The notes under the pieces were generated by a model that saw only the letters and a program-made list of their open reading frames with translations, was not told the origin of the DNA and did no database searches. From Salinispirillum marinum (GTDB lineage: Bacteria; Pseudomonadota; Gammaproteobacteria; Pseudomonadales; Natronospirillaceae), in the NCBI RefSeq assembly GCF_042651565.1, contig NZ_JBHSDF010000004.1: a DNA stretch of 64,000 bases. One strand, written 5' to 3'. Below are positions 52,452 to 61,257 of this stretch, piece by piece. Positions within the stretch are counted from its first letter, which is position 1, and each line of letters starts with the position of its first letter. The position numbers and the translations under genes are program-made.

Positions 52452-53219
52452 TCAGTGGCCTAATATCTGGCTCAAGAACAACTTCGTACGGTCCTGTTGC
52501 GGGTTGTTGAAGAACTCGTGTGGTTCGTTCTCTTCAACCACCTCACCGGCATCCATAAAGATGACCCGGTCGGCAACTTTCTTGGCAAAGCCCATTTCGT
52601 GCGTAACACACAACATGGTCATGCCTTCATCGGCCAATTCGACCATAACATCCAACACTTCTTTGATCATCTCTGGATCGAGTGCGGAGGTCGGCTCATC
52701 AAACAACATTACGCGTGGATTCATGCACAAGCTGCGTGCAATGGCTACACGTTGCTGTTGTCCGCCTGAAAGCTGGCCCGGATACTTGTTCGCTTGATCC
52801 GGGATTTTAACCCGACCTAGGAACTTCATAGCAATTTCTTCGGCTTCTTTCTTCGGCATTTTACGCACCCACATAGGGGCTAGCGTGCAATTTTCCAATA
52901 CCGTTAAGTGCGGGAATAAATTGAAGTGCTGGAACACCATACCAACTTCCCGACGAATCACCCCGATGTTCTTCAAGTCATCGGTCAGGGTCACACCATC
53001 AACGACGATGTCACCCTCTTGGTGCTCTTCAAGACGGTTAATGCAACGAATCATGGTCGATTTCCCAGAACCTGACGGCCCACAGATTACGATCCGTTCA
53101 CCACGCTTAACTTCAAGGTTTATGTTTTTGAGCACATGAAACTGGCCATACCATTTATTCATGTTACGCAGGGTAATTACGACTTCCTGATCATTTTTAC
53201 TTTCTGTATTTGTAGTCAT
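52452..53219 (-). CDS. aapP: General L-amino acid ABC transporter, ATPase
   Basis: ATP-binding subunit of 255 residues. Walker A is GPSGSGKSTM, the signature QLSGGQQQRVAIARSL, Walker B VMLFDEPTSALDPEM and the H-loop VTHEMGFAKKVADRV, the form of polar amino acid importers (GlnQ/AapP). MNKWYGQFHVLKNINLEV opens the domain. The ATG at 53219 is chosen over a GTG at 53234 because GGAG is then upstream at a usable distance. It is the last gene of the operon and lies 14 bases behind aapM. Confidence 0.94.
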   Translation of the reverse strand: MTTNTESKNDQEVVITLRNMNKWYGQFHVLKNINLEVKRGERIVICGPSGSGKSTMIRCINRLEEHQEGDIVVDGVTLTDDLKNIGVIRREVGMVFQHFNLFPHLTVLENCTLAPMWVRKMPKKEAEEIAMKFLGRVKIPDQANKYPGQLSGGQQQRVAIARSLCMNPRVMLFDEPTSALDPEMIKEVLDVMVELADEGMTMLCVTHEMGFAKKVADRVIFMDAGEVVEENEPHEFFNNPQQDRTKLFLSQILGH

Positions 53220-53233
53220 GTTAGGTGTCTCCA

Positions 53234-54331
53234 CTAATTCTTATGGCCGGTATTTAAACGACGTTCCAGATACAAACTGTAACGCGACATACCAAAGCAA
53301 AATATCCAGAACATCAAGCCAGCAAAGGCATAACCCTCGGCCGGGAAACCCAACCACGCGGGGTCAGCTAAACCTTGACGCACCATGGCCAGAACATCTT
53401 GCAGGCCAATGATCAATACCAGGGTCGTATCCTTAAACAAGGAAATCAGCGTGCCAACCAAACTTGGTATGGTGATCTTCAACGCTTGCGGTAACACAAT
53501 AAGGTTCGTTTTTTGCCAATACGACAACCCCAAAGCATCAGCCGCTTCATACTGACCTTTCGGTATCGCCTGCAGGCCGCCCCGAACCACTTCCGCAATG
53601 TAGGCTGCCTGGAACAAGGTGATGCCGATCAGTGCTCGCAGTAAGCGGTCAATAGATGTGCCACCGGAGAAGAACAATGGCAACATGACCGATGCCATGA
53701 AAAGTACGGTAATCAGCGGTACGCCACGCCAAAATTCGATGAATATCGTACTGACGAACCGTACGATTGGCATATCACTGCGTCGACCCAAGGCTAGGAC
53801 GATCCCTATAGGTAGAGCGAGTACGACACCGACTACGGCAATAACCAAGGTCAATGTCAGGCCACCCCAGCTCGAGGTTTGTACTTGTGGCAAGCCAAAT
53901 GAATTGCCGTACAGGAGAATGAAAGACACGACCGGATAAACGGTTAACGTGCCAATCACTACCCATTTCTTGAACGGTGCTTTAGGAATGTTCATCCAAA
54001 CAACCAAAGCCACTAAGGTCAGAAATACGGTATTGGGGCGCCACAATTCGTCTGCGGGGTAAAACCCATACAAGAAGGTTTGCAATCGCGTTGCCACGAA
54101 TACCCAACAGGCACCGCCACTGGTGCAATCATCCCGTGACGTGCCAACCCAGTCAGCGTTCCAAATTGCCCAACCAAATATTGAGGTTACGGCTTTGAAA
54201 GCAAACCAAATAGCAATCAACGACACAATCGAATTAGGAATGCTCGAAAACAGATTTTTGCGCAGCCAAGCAACCAGGCCACCTTCAGAAAGCGGTGCTG
54301 GGCGAGCTGGTGAGGGTACAAACTGGGTCAT
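53234..54331 (-). CDS. aapM: General L-amino acid ABC transporter, permease AapM
   Basis: Inner-membrane permease of 365 residues with about eight hydrophobic segments. The GGLTLTLVIAVVGVVLALPIGIVLALGRRS block and AYIAEVVRGGLQAIPKGQYEAADALGLSYWQK, the EAA loop that docks on the ATPase, are typical of the polar amino acid family. A long N-terminal part with a periplasmic TSRDDCTSGGACW loop sets AapM apart from short HisM-type permeases. It pairs with AapQ as heterodimer. Confidence 0.93.
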   Translation of the reverse strand: MTQFVPSPARPAPLSEGGLVAWLRKNLFSSIPNSIVSLIAIWFAFKAVTSIFGWAIWNADWVGTSRDDCTSGGACWVFVATRLQTFLYGFYPADELWRPNTVFLTLVALVVWMNIPKAPFKKWVVIGTLTVYPVVSFILLYGNSFGLPQVQTSSWGGLTLTLVIAVVGVVLALPIGIVLALGRRSDMPIVRFVSTIFIEFWRGVPLITVLFMASVMLPLFFSGGTSIDRLLRALIGITLFQAAYIAEVVRGGLQAIPKGQYEAADALGLSYWQKTNLIVLPQALKITIPSLVGTLISLFKDTTLVLIIGLQDVLAMVRQGLADPAWLGFPAEGYAFAGLMFWIFCFGMSRYSLYLERRLNTGHKN

Positions 54332-54332
54332 C

Positions 54333-55514
54333 TTATCTCTCCACCAAGGCTACACGTTTGTTAAACCAGTTCATAAACGCTGATACGGTCAAACTGATCG
54401 TCAAGTAAACCAACATCGTCATGGCAACAATCTCAACAGCCTGCCCTGTCTGGTTTAGGGTCGTGCCCATAAATACCGCGACGAGATCTGGATAGCCGAT
54501 GGCCACCGCTAAAGAGGAGTTTTTGGCCAAGTTAAGATATTGCGAAGTCATTGGCGGAATCATTACACGCATGGCCTGCGGTAAAACCACCAGGTTTAAA
54601 CGTTGTTTTTCGTTCAACCCTAGAGCACGACAAGCCTCTGTTTGGCCATGAGCAACGGCTTCAATACCTGAACGGACAATCTCTGCGATGTACGTACTGG
54701 TATAAATCGTCAAGGCAAACCACAGCGCGAGCAGCTCTGGAATGATCCGCAGACCACCGGCATAGTTGAAGCCTCGCAAGACTGGCAGATCAAACGAAAT
54801 CGGACGACCAGTTATAAAAAAGCCGATAATCAAGGTACCGAATATTATGGCGATCGATGTCCAAAACACCGGAAACTGCTGGCCGGTGGCGATGAAACGC
54901 GCCTTCGCCCAACGCGCTAATACAATGACCGCAACGATAGACAGCACGATAAGCGCCACATAGATGCCAAAACCGGGTTCTGGAATCGGCTTAGGCCCAT
55001 AGAAGCCACGAATACTTAAAAAGAAGCTTTCCGTGCCAAAATTCATTGCATCTCTTGCACCGGGTAGTGAACGCAATACAGCGAAGTACCAGAAAAAGAT
55101 TTGCAATAACAATGGGATATTACGGAAGGTTTCAATGTAGACCATACAGATTTTTCGCAGCAACCAGTTCGGAGACAACCGACTGACACCAATGAACAAA
55201 CCCAATAAGGTCGCTGACACAATACCCATAACCGATACTAAAACGGTATTCAGTAAGCCGACAAAAAACGTTCTGCCGTAGGTATCGTTAGAATCGTATT
55301 CAATCAAACTTTGGGCGATCGCAAACCCAGATGTTTGGTTTAAGAACCCTAAGCCCGTCGAAATTCCACGTGCTTCCAGGTTAGCTATGACGTTTCCTGT
55401 AACGGTATACAGGAACCAGAATAATCCACCCAAGACTACCGCTTGGTAGAAGATATTGCGGTAGGTGGGGTTGTAGAACCACGCTTTGCTGCGTGAAGCG
55501 TTATTATCGTTCAT
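54333..55514 (-). CDS. aapQ: General L-amino acid ABC transporter, permease AapQ
   Basis: Inner-membrane permease of 393 residues. The start RSKAWFYNPTYRNIFYQAVVLGGLFWFLY and the GLLNTVLVSVMGIVSATLLGLFIGVSRLS block are AapQ features. The EAA loop reads AYIAEIVRSGIEAVAHGQTEACRALGL in its expected place (with T-Y-I-A-E-I-V). The stop abuts the aapM start with a gap of one base. Between aapJ and this gene lies a terminator, so it is probably made in lower amounts than the binding protein. Confidence 0.93.
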   Translation of the reverse strand: MNDNNASRSKAWFYNPTYRNIFYQAVVLGGLFWFLYTVTGNVIANLEARGISTGLGFLNQTSGFAIAQSLIEYDSNDTYGRTFFVGLLNTVLVSVMGIVSATLLGLFIGVSRLSPNWLLRKICMVYIETFRNIPLLLQIFFWYFAVLRSLPGARDAMNFGTESFFLSIRGFYGPKPIPEPGFGIYVALIVLSIVAVIVLARWAKARFIATGQQFPVFWTSIAIIFGTLIIGFFITGRPISFDLPVLRGFNYAGGLRIIPELLALWFALTIYTSTYIAEIVRSGIEAVAHGQTEACRALGLNEKQRLNLVVLPQAMRVMIPPMTSQYLNLAKNSSLAVAIGYPDLVAVFMGTTLNQTGQAVEIVAMTMLVYLTISLTVSAFMNWFNKRVALVER

Positions 55515-55583
55515 GGTAGGCTGTTAGGCTCCCTTTGCACACTGGACACTGCATCTCGTAGGAAAATGATGCGTGCAAACAGT

Positions 55584-55611
55584 AAAAGCCGGGAGTTAAC
55601 TCCCGGCTTTT
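55584..55611 (-). terminator. Terminator between aapJ and aapQ
   Basis: A perfect palindrome, AAAAGCCGGGAGTT and its complement, lies 20 bases after the aapJ stop and about 70 bases before aapQ. It ends in TTTT on both strands. Partial read-through would set an excess of binding protein over permease. Confidence 0.82.
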
Positions 55612-55630
55612 GGTCTTTTAGCCGCAGAAA

Positions 55631-56644
55631 TTAGCGGATTGGAGGACCATACTGCAAACCACCTTGGGTCCACAGAGCGTTTACACCGCGAGGCAAGCCA
55701 AGAGGAGAGCCAGCACCTACGTTGCGGTCAAACATTTCGCCGTAGTTACCAACTTGCTTAACAATTTGATAAGCCCAATCAGAGCCCAAGCCCAAGAAAC
55801 CACCCAATTCAGCAGAGTCCAAGAAACGAGCAATGTTAGGATTATCAGTACCCAGCATTGAATCAACGTTAGACTGAGTCAAACCAAACTCTTCAGCGTT
55901 CAGAGTTGCGATGTGAGCCCACTTAACAATGTTGAACCATTGGTCATCACCTTGACGCACTACAGGGCCTAAAGGCTCTTTAGAAATCGTCTGTGGCAGA
56001 ACGACCGCACCATCAGGATTACTCAACTGGATACGCAATGCAGCCAACTGAGAGCTGTCAGAAGTCAGAACGTCGCAACGGCCTGCTTCAAAACCAGATA
56101 CAGTCTGTTCAGAGGTATCGTACAACACAGGCTCGAAGCTCATGTTGTTGAAACGGAAGTAATCCGCCAGGTTCAGCTCAGTCGTTGTACCTGATTGAAT
56201 ACATACCGCAGCACCGTCCAGTTCCAGAGCACTGGTAACACCCAGATCGGTGCTAACCAAGAACGCTTGACCGTCGTAATAGTTCACACCCGCGAAGTTC
56301 AGACCCAGTGACGCATCACGCGTCAGAGTCCATGTGGTGTTACGGCTCAACATGTCAATCTCACCGGATTGCAAAGCAGTAAAACGCTCTACAGCGGTCA
56401 GAGGAACAAAGTTAACGTCGTTCGCGTCACCCAACACAGCCGCAGCTACAGCACGGCAGGTATCGACGTCCAGACCTTGCCAGTTACCAGCGGCATCTGT
56501 GCTCGAAAAACCAGGCAAGCCGGTACTTACGCCACAGTTCAGCGCACCACGAGCTTTAACCTGATCCAAAGTTTGGGCATGAGCGCCCATTGCGAGGGTA
56601 GCGACGGCGGCTGCACCACCAATCAACGTTGCTATTTTCTTCAT
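55631..56644 (-). CDS. aapJ: General L-amino acid ABC transporter, binding protein
   Basis: Periplasmic amino-acid-binding protein of 337 residues. The signal peptide MKKIATLIGGAAAVATLAMG ends at about AHAQ (residue 24). VKARGALNCGVSTGLPGFS and GNWQGLDVDTCRAVAAAVLGDA match the AapJ/BztA group, as does SRNTTWTLTRDASLGLNFAGVNYYDGQ. Two or three cysteines in the mature part are normal. GGGAG precedes the ATG. It opens the aap operon; upstream is a probable sigma54 promoter. Confidence 0.95.
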   Translation of the reverse strand: MKKIATLIGGAAAVATLAMGAHAQTLDQVKARGALNCGVSTGLPGFSSTDAAGNWQGLDVDTCRAVAAAVLGDANDVNFVPLTAVERFTALQSGEIDMLSRNTTWTLTRDASLGLNFAGVNYYDGQAFLVSTDLGVTSALELDGAAVCIQSGTTTELNLADYFRFNNMSFEPVLYDTSEQTVSGFEAGRCDVLTSDSSQLAALRIQLSNPDGAVVLPQTISKEPLGPVVRQGDDQWFNIVKWAHIATLNAEEFGLTQSNVDSMLGTDNPNIARFLDSAELGGFLGLGSDWAYQIVKQVGNYGEMFDRNVGAGSPLGLPRGVNALWTQGGLQYGPPIR

Positions 56645-57025
56645 GTCACATCTCCCATGACTTATTATAGTTGTGTTACGCAACAAGGAATTTCCTGCGT
56701 AGCGTCTCTAACAAGGCAAGTACCGGGCCAATTTTTATAATTTGTCGGCCAAGCTGCCAGTTTCGTGTAGAGAGCGCGTGTTACATCGTTTCGTTTTGAA
56801 GGATGTGCCTCTAGACTAGCTGAAAATGTCATCAAGACAAATGTTTTTTCTTGGATGACCGAACTAATTTAGTGCACGTCAGTTTACAGAGCACTGCAAC
56901 AGGGCATCTTCTCCGTTGCTTGCTTTGACATCTCGTCTCACGACGAAACCCCATGCAAAATAATGGCATAGCGCGCCCAAAACCAATGCTGATTTCACAT
57001 GCGATATGCAATTACTGCATACAAT
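56645..57025. other. Control region upstream of aapJ
   Basis: These 381 bases lie between aapJ and the 3' end of the TAXI gene, both on the minus strand. They contain the sigma54-like promoter at 56715-56730, a TATAAT at 56664-56669 that is very near the start codon, and several TGCAC/GTGCA half-sites near 56873-56905. No gene is seen. Confidence 0.5.
56715..56730 (-). promoter_or_regulatory. Possible sigma54-type promoter of aapJ
   Basis: The minus strand reads TGGCCC, five bases, TTGCC. It keeps the invariant GG and GC with the correct 10-base spacing. Transcription would start about 60 bases before the aapJ ATG. It is weaker than the three promoters at the nitrate genes. Confidence 0.5.
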
Positions 57026-58018
57026 CTAGGGCAATAACCCTTGCTCACGGTAGTAGCGCAGTGCCCCTTCATGTAAAGGAGCCGACATACCAACCGATAC
57101 CATGTTTTCTGGACGCAGCTCTGCCAATGCCGGATGCATTGAACGGAAGAATTCCAGACGCTCAAACACGGACTTAACCAGTAAATACACTAATTCATCA
57201 GAGGTATCTTCCATGGTCATCAAGGTCGCCGTAACGCCAAAGGTTTGGGTGGTCTGCGGGTTATTTGGATAGATGCCACCGCCAATTTGTGTGGGTGCAT
57301 AATAGGGAAATTGTCTCACTAACTCGTCTAATGCCTGCCCTCTTATTTGCACCAAACGACTTTCACAGACACCGGTTGCTTCATGAATGGCGCCGCTGGG
57401 ATGTCCAACAACGTAGATAATCGCATCCACTTGATCATCACACATGGCAGTGGTCATTTCGGTCGCCGTAAGGTGAGAGGTCCGAGCAAAAACCTCTGTG
57501 GTTTTTCCTTGCGCTGTTAGCCAATTGACCAAGGTGGCACGTTGACCCGAATCAGGGTTGCCAATATTAACGCGCTTTCCCGTTAAATCGATGAAATCGA
57601 CAATATTGGCATCGGCACGCGCGAGCACCGTGAACGCCTCAACATGCAACGCCATCACTGACCGCAAATTACGATGCGGATCGCTGGCAAACTCGCGTTC
57701 ACCGCGCCAAGCATGATAGTGCACATCACTTTGAACCAAACCAAAGTCGATATAGTTCTGCCGCAAGGCGTTGACGTTAAATACAGAACCACCGGTGCTG
57801 TCAATCACACATCGCGTTTGATGCTCTGCTCGACCCGCATTGAGCAGCCGACAAATGGCCCCTCCAACGGGATAGTAAACGCCGGTAACGCCACCCGTAC
57901 CAATGGTGACAAAACGCTGCGCTTGCATTGATGTTTCTGCATGAACATAGGTTGCACCAAATCCGGTGCAGAGACACAAAAAGATACACCGGAGCAGTCG
58001 GATCAGTGTTAGATTCAT
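57026..58018 (-). CDS. TAXI family TRAP-type binding protein
   Basis: Periplasmic solute-binding protein of 330 residues. A signal peptide covers about 27 residues and ends near HAE. The mature start RFVTIGTGGVTGVYYPVGGAICRLLN is the TAXI family signature, followed by CVIDSTGGSVFNVNALR and DFGLVQSDVHYHA. No membrane (DctQM) subunits are nearby, so the transport partner is elsewhere or absent. The upstream DUF2069 stop overlaps an alternative ATG at 58042 (TAATG), so coupling is possible; 58018 is chosen because the signal peptide then starts at its basic end. Substrate unknown. Confidence 0.86.
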   Translation of the reverse strand: MNLTLIRLLRCIFLCLCTGFGATYVHAETSMQAQRFVTIGTGGVTGVYYPVGGAICRLLNAGRAEHQTRCVIDSTGGSVFNVNALRQNYIDFGLVQSDVHYHAWRGEREFASDPHRNLRSVMALHVEAFTVLARADANIVDFIDLTGKRVNIGNPDSGQRATLVNWLTAQGKTTEVFARTSHLTATEMTTAMCDDQVDAIIYVVGHPSGAIHEATGVCESRLVQIRGQALDELVRQFPYYAPTQIGGGIYPNNPQTTQTFGVTATLMTMEDTSDELVYLLVKSVFERLEFFRSMHPALAELRPENMVSVGMSAPLHEGALRYYREQGLLP

Positions 58019-58041
58019 AGTGGACCCACCTGCAAAGCTCA

Positions 58042-58416
58042 TTAAGAGGCGCGTTTGATTGCACGTACCCAATAAGCGTTGCCAAAAAACAGCACAATGA
58101 TGGCGCTCGTTAATAAAACACCCAACCACTGGGGTTCACGAAAAGCGCTCATAACGACAAAGGGCAAGTACAATAAAATCAAAAAGCCAAACCAGCTTAG
58201 CGCTCGTACACGCGCTCGCAACATGGGTATGAAAAATAGCCAGAGTGGCAAAGTTTTGAGCAACCATAACACCATGCCCGCACCAATCACTTCAAAAACA
58301 GTACCCGCATTACTGGGGGCGGTGAGCGCCGTCTGCAAACCATAAAGCACCATCACGGCGACATATCCAAACCAAGTCACCCGCTCCCACGTTTGACGTG
58401 GATTATTCATAGCCAT
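58042..58416 (-). CDS. DUF2069 family membrane protein
   Basis: A 124-residue inner-membrane protein with about four hydrophobic segments. The W-GY-A-M-LYGLQ start, the central LPLWLFFIPMLR-R-RALSWFGFLILLYL and the C-terminal WLGVLLTSAIIVLFFGNAYWVRA fit the DUF2069 family. The ATG at 58416 has AAGAG seven bases upstream; the frame begins further up at 58458. In many gammaproteobacteria this gene follows wrbA and arsC, exactly as here. Function unknown. Confidence 0.87.
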   Translation of the reverse strand: MAMNNPRQTWERVTWFGYVAVMVLYGLQTALTAPSNAGTVFEVIGAGMVLWLLKTLPLWLFFIPMLRARVRALSWFGFLILLYLPFVVMSAFREPQWLGVLLTSAIIVLFFGNAYWVRAIKRAS

Positions 58417-58497
58417 AGATACACTCTTACAAGGTAGTTCAAAATTACGGTTTTTCAAGCAATGCTGACGTCATCGGTCTTCGCGACAGTCCAAGGA

Positions 58498-59067
58498 TCA
58501 CAGTAACCGCTGAGCGGTCAAGGCTAACCGTTTACCTTGCGCCCGCGCCAGTACGATTTCATCACGCGATATTGCTTGCTGGTCTTGATCCCAATGTGAA
58601 ACACCGTAGGGCGTACCCCCTGAACGGGTGGTGTGCAGTTCTGCTTGTGTATAGGGTGTGCCCAACAAAATGAAGCCATGATGTAACAACGGCACCATCA
58701 TGGAGAGCAGCGTAGCCTCCTGACCACCGTGCAATGTGGTCGTAGAGGTAAAAACACAAGCAGGCTTATTGACCAAGTCACCATTCAACCATTCGGGTGT
58801 CGTTTGTTCCCACCAATGTTTCATTGGCGCGGCCATGGTTCCGAAGCGCGTTGGACTGCCTAACGCAAGCCCGGCACAGTCGCGTAAGTCATTCGTACTG
58901 GCGGCTACATAGTCGCTGGGTACATCGTTTTGGTGTAGCGACGGCACCGTGCGCAAGCGGGCGTCAATACCTGCCACCGACTCCACGCCTTCTGCGATGA
59001 ATTGTGCTAATTCCGCCGTCTTTCCGCCACGACTATAGAACAAGACAAGAATATAGGGATCAGCCAA
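58498..59067 (-). CDS. wrbA: NAD(P)H:quinone oxidoreductase WrbA
   Basis: Flavodoxin-like FMN protein of 189 residues that reduces quinones by two electrons. The phosphate loop reads LVLFYSRGGKTAELAQFIAEG near residues 7-27, followed by LGSPTRFGTMAAPMKHWWEQT and TLHGGQEATLLSMMVPLLHHG, both WrbA features. It is slightly shorter than E. coli WrbA (198). It begins right behind arsC, before DUF2069, in a conserved arsC-wrbA-DUF2069 order. Confidence 0.92.
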   Translation of the reverse strand: MADPYILVLFYSRGGKTAELAQFIAEGVESVAGIDARLRTVPSLHQNDVPSDYVAASTNDLRDCAGLALGSPTRFGTMAAPMKHWWEQTTPEWLNGDLVNKPACVFTSTTTLHGGQEATLLSMMVPLLHHGFILLGTPYTQAELHTTRSGGTPYGVSHWDQDQQAISRDEIVLARAQGKRLALTAQRLL

Positions 59068-59068
59068 C

Positions 59069-59416
59069 TCAGAGAATCTCCAATACTGCTTCTGGTGGAC
59101 GCCCTAAGGCAGCGCCTTTCGCTGTAATAACCACAGGGCGCTCAATCAGGCGCGGATGCTCGACCATGGCGGCAATCAACATATCCTCGTCAGCACCCGC
59201 ATTGTTAAGACCCAGTGCTTTATATTCATCTTCTTTGCGGCGAATCAATTCCTGAGCGGTAAGATTTAACTTGCCCAACACGGAACGTAATTCGATAGGT
59301 GTGGGGACATCGTCCAGATATAACCGTATGACCGGCTTAATGCCCTGCTCCTCCAGCAGCTTAAGAGTTTCCCGCGACTTACTGCAACGCGGGTTGTGCC
59401 AAATGGTCACTGACAT
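59069..59416 (-). CDS. arsC: Arsenate reductase (glutaredoxin) family protein ArsC
   Basis: Thioredoxin-fold protein of 115 residues. The catalytic cysteine is in WHNPRCSKSRETL near residue 11, and the conserved arginine region reads HPRLIERPVVI. It belongs to the glutaredoxin-linked ArsC group. No other ars genes are near and it sits with wrbA, as in E. coli YfgD-type ArsC, so arsenate resistance may not be its main role. The ATG at 59416 has AAGGAGG eight bases upstream. Confidence 0.9.
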   Translation of the reverse strand: MSVTIWHNPRCSKSRETLKLLEEQGIKPVIRLYLDDVPTPIELRSVLGKLNLTAQELIRRKEDEYKALGLNNAGADEDMLIAAMVEHPRLIERPVVITAKGAALGRPPEAVLEIL

Positions 59417-59536
59417 GATGTACACCTCCTTAATAACTTGTCTTCAACAGGGTGTTTTAATGGGTGACAAGGATACACGAGCGCGGAGTTGATCAACAGC
59501 GCCAGGGAGGCTTTGAATGATTGGTTTCTTCGATGT

Positions 59537-61162
59537 TTACTGCAACAAAACCCAAGCCACGGTACTCGCGGCCAACGCATAATAGAGCATCGGAAACAAA
59601 GTATACCGAATAATCTCGCCTTCCCGGCCAGACAAATTCACGACACTGGCAGCCGCCACAACATTCACCACACAAATCATATTACCGGCATTAGCCCCCA
59701 ATAACTGCAACGCCAACACCGTTGTTTCCGGCAGCCCCACCTGCCCAGCCACCGAGGCTTGAAAGGAGGCAAACATCATATTGGAGAAGGTCGCGGAACC
59801 GGCAATAAAAGAGCCCAATGCACCAATCATAGGAGCAACGAACAACCACTGATCGGCCAAATGCGTCGCTGCCAGCGCTGCCAGTTCAAGCGGCATGGCC
59901 ATAAGCCCTGACGCATTTACCGCTGATTGTAAAAAAATGCGTACCATCGGCACGGCTGCGGCCAACGCAATAACCGTAGGCACCAAGGTACGCAAGCTCT
60001 GTGCCGTGGCGCGGCCAAGCTGCATATATCCACTGCGTTGCACAAAAATAGCTATCACAGCGGTTACCACAAACACCGTCCCCGGCAAATATAATGGCGC
60101 TAGGGATGTTGATATGGTGGAACCGAGTATATTTTGCCAAGCGAAAATCACCGAGTTCAAGAGCGCTTTGAACGGCAAGACATCTAACCGCGTCAACACC
60201 AACAAACCGGCGACGAGCAGATAGGGAAACCAGGCACGCAATAACGACATTTGCTGAGTAGTGCTCAAGGACTGATCCAACTGGTGCTTAGCGACCATGG
60301 CATTCATGCTGACTCGGTCTTCGGCGGAAAAGTACCAAGGTGTCTTAGGCACCAAAATTCCTTTTTTAGCGCACACACTCATGATGACCAAGCCAACCAA
60401 TGCCCCAATAATGGATGGAAATTCAGGACCCAAAAACCAAGCTACTGCATAAGCCGGAACCGTAAACGATAGCCCAGCCAGAATGGCAAAGGGGGCAATT
60501 GCAAGACCCGGTAGCCACGATTTTTCGGCACCAAAGAACCGCGTTAACAACAACACCATTAAGAAGGGTAAAAACGAAGCCACGACAATATCAATACCAA
60601 TAGCCGTGATTGCAATGGCTTGCAATTGCTCACCGCTACTGCCCACTAAGCCCTGCCCCATGCCTACAATCACGGGCGTTCCAACGGCGCCGAAAGAGAC
60701 CGCGCTGGAATCTGCTATCAAGGCCAATACTACGGCCGCAAGAGGCGGAAAGCCCAGGGCTACTAACAGTGGCGCAGCAATCGCTGCGGGCGTACCGAAA
60801 CCGGACGCGCCTTCGAGAAAGCTCCCGAAAAGCCAAGCAATGATAATCACCTGCACCCGCCGATCGGACGACACATGGGAAAAACCCGTGCGAATCACCT
60901 CAATGGCCTTTGTTTCTCGTAACACATTCAATAGCAGAATAGCGCCGAATACGATCCATAAAATGGATGCCGCAATTACCCAGCCTTCTAAAATCGCTGC
61001 CGACAACTGCAGCATCGGCACCTGCCAAACGCCATAGGCTAGTGCGGCGGTAGCCAATAGACTGAGCGGCATTGCTCGCGTGGCTGGCATGCGCAATACA
61101 ACCAATAACAAGAACACGCTGAGCACCGGCATGGCTGCCGTGAGAAATTGCAAAACGGTCAT
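59537..61162 (-). CDS. lldP: L-lactate permease family transporter
   Basis: Inner-membrane transporter of 541 residues with about 12-14 hydrophobic segments. The motif SFLEGASGFGTPAAIAAPLLVALGF and SAVSFGAVGTPVIVG are the LctP/LldP signature; near the C-terminus GSFIAGSATFSNMMF and GLPETTVLALQLLGANAGNMICVVNVVAA are also typical. It imports lactate or glycolate with protons. No lactate dehydrogenase gene is next to it. The ATG at 61162 has GAGGA upstream; the regulator gene lies 95 bases upstream on the same strand. Confidence 0.93.
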   Translation of the reverse strand: MTVLQFLTAAMPVLSVFLLLVVLRMPATRAMPLSLLATAALAYGVWQVPMLQLSAAILEGWVIAASILWIVFGAILLLNVLRETKAIEVIRTGFSHVSSDRRVQVIIIAWLFGSFLEGASGFGTPAAIAAPLLVALGFPPLAAVVLALIADSSAVSFGAVGTPVIVGMGQGLVGSSGEQLQAIAITAIGIDIVVASFLPFLMVLLLTRFFGAEKSWLPGLAIAPFAILAGLSFTVPAYAVAWFLGPEFPSIIGALVGLVIMSVCAKKGILVPKTPWYFSAEDRVSMNAMVAKHQLDQSLSTTQQMSLLRAWFPYLLVAGLLVLTRLDVLPFKALLNSVIFAWQNILGSTISTSLAPLYLPGTVFVVTAVIAIFVQRSGYMQLGRATAQSLRTLVPTVIALAAAVPMVRIFLQSAVNASGLMAMPLELAALAATHLADQWLFVAPMIGALGSFIAGSATFSNMMFASFQASVAGQVGLPETTVLALQLLGANAGNMICVVNVVAAASVVNLSGREGEIIRYTLFPMLYYALAASTVAWVLLQ

Positions 61163-61257
61163 AGGATTCCTCAAATCTGGATCGAAGCAATAGGAGACGA
61201 CACTACTGCGCGCAAGTTTGACATGCAATGACGCATGTCAAACGCCACCCTCTATTA

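Noticed and set aside
56664..56669. Sigma70 -10 box TATAAT before aapJ
   Set aside because: It would start transcription about 13 bases before the ATG, too close for the ribosome site, and there is no -35 at 16-18 bases.
59069..59416. Arsenic resistance cluster
   Set aside because: arsC stands with wrbA and DUF2069; no arsR, arsB or acr3 gene is seen.
60483..61037. 184-codon plus-strand frame inside the lactate permease gene
   Set aside because: Ala/Pro/Thr-rich antisense shadow of a membrane protein gene.
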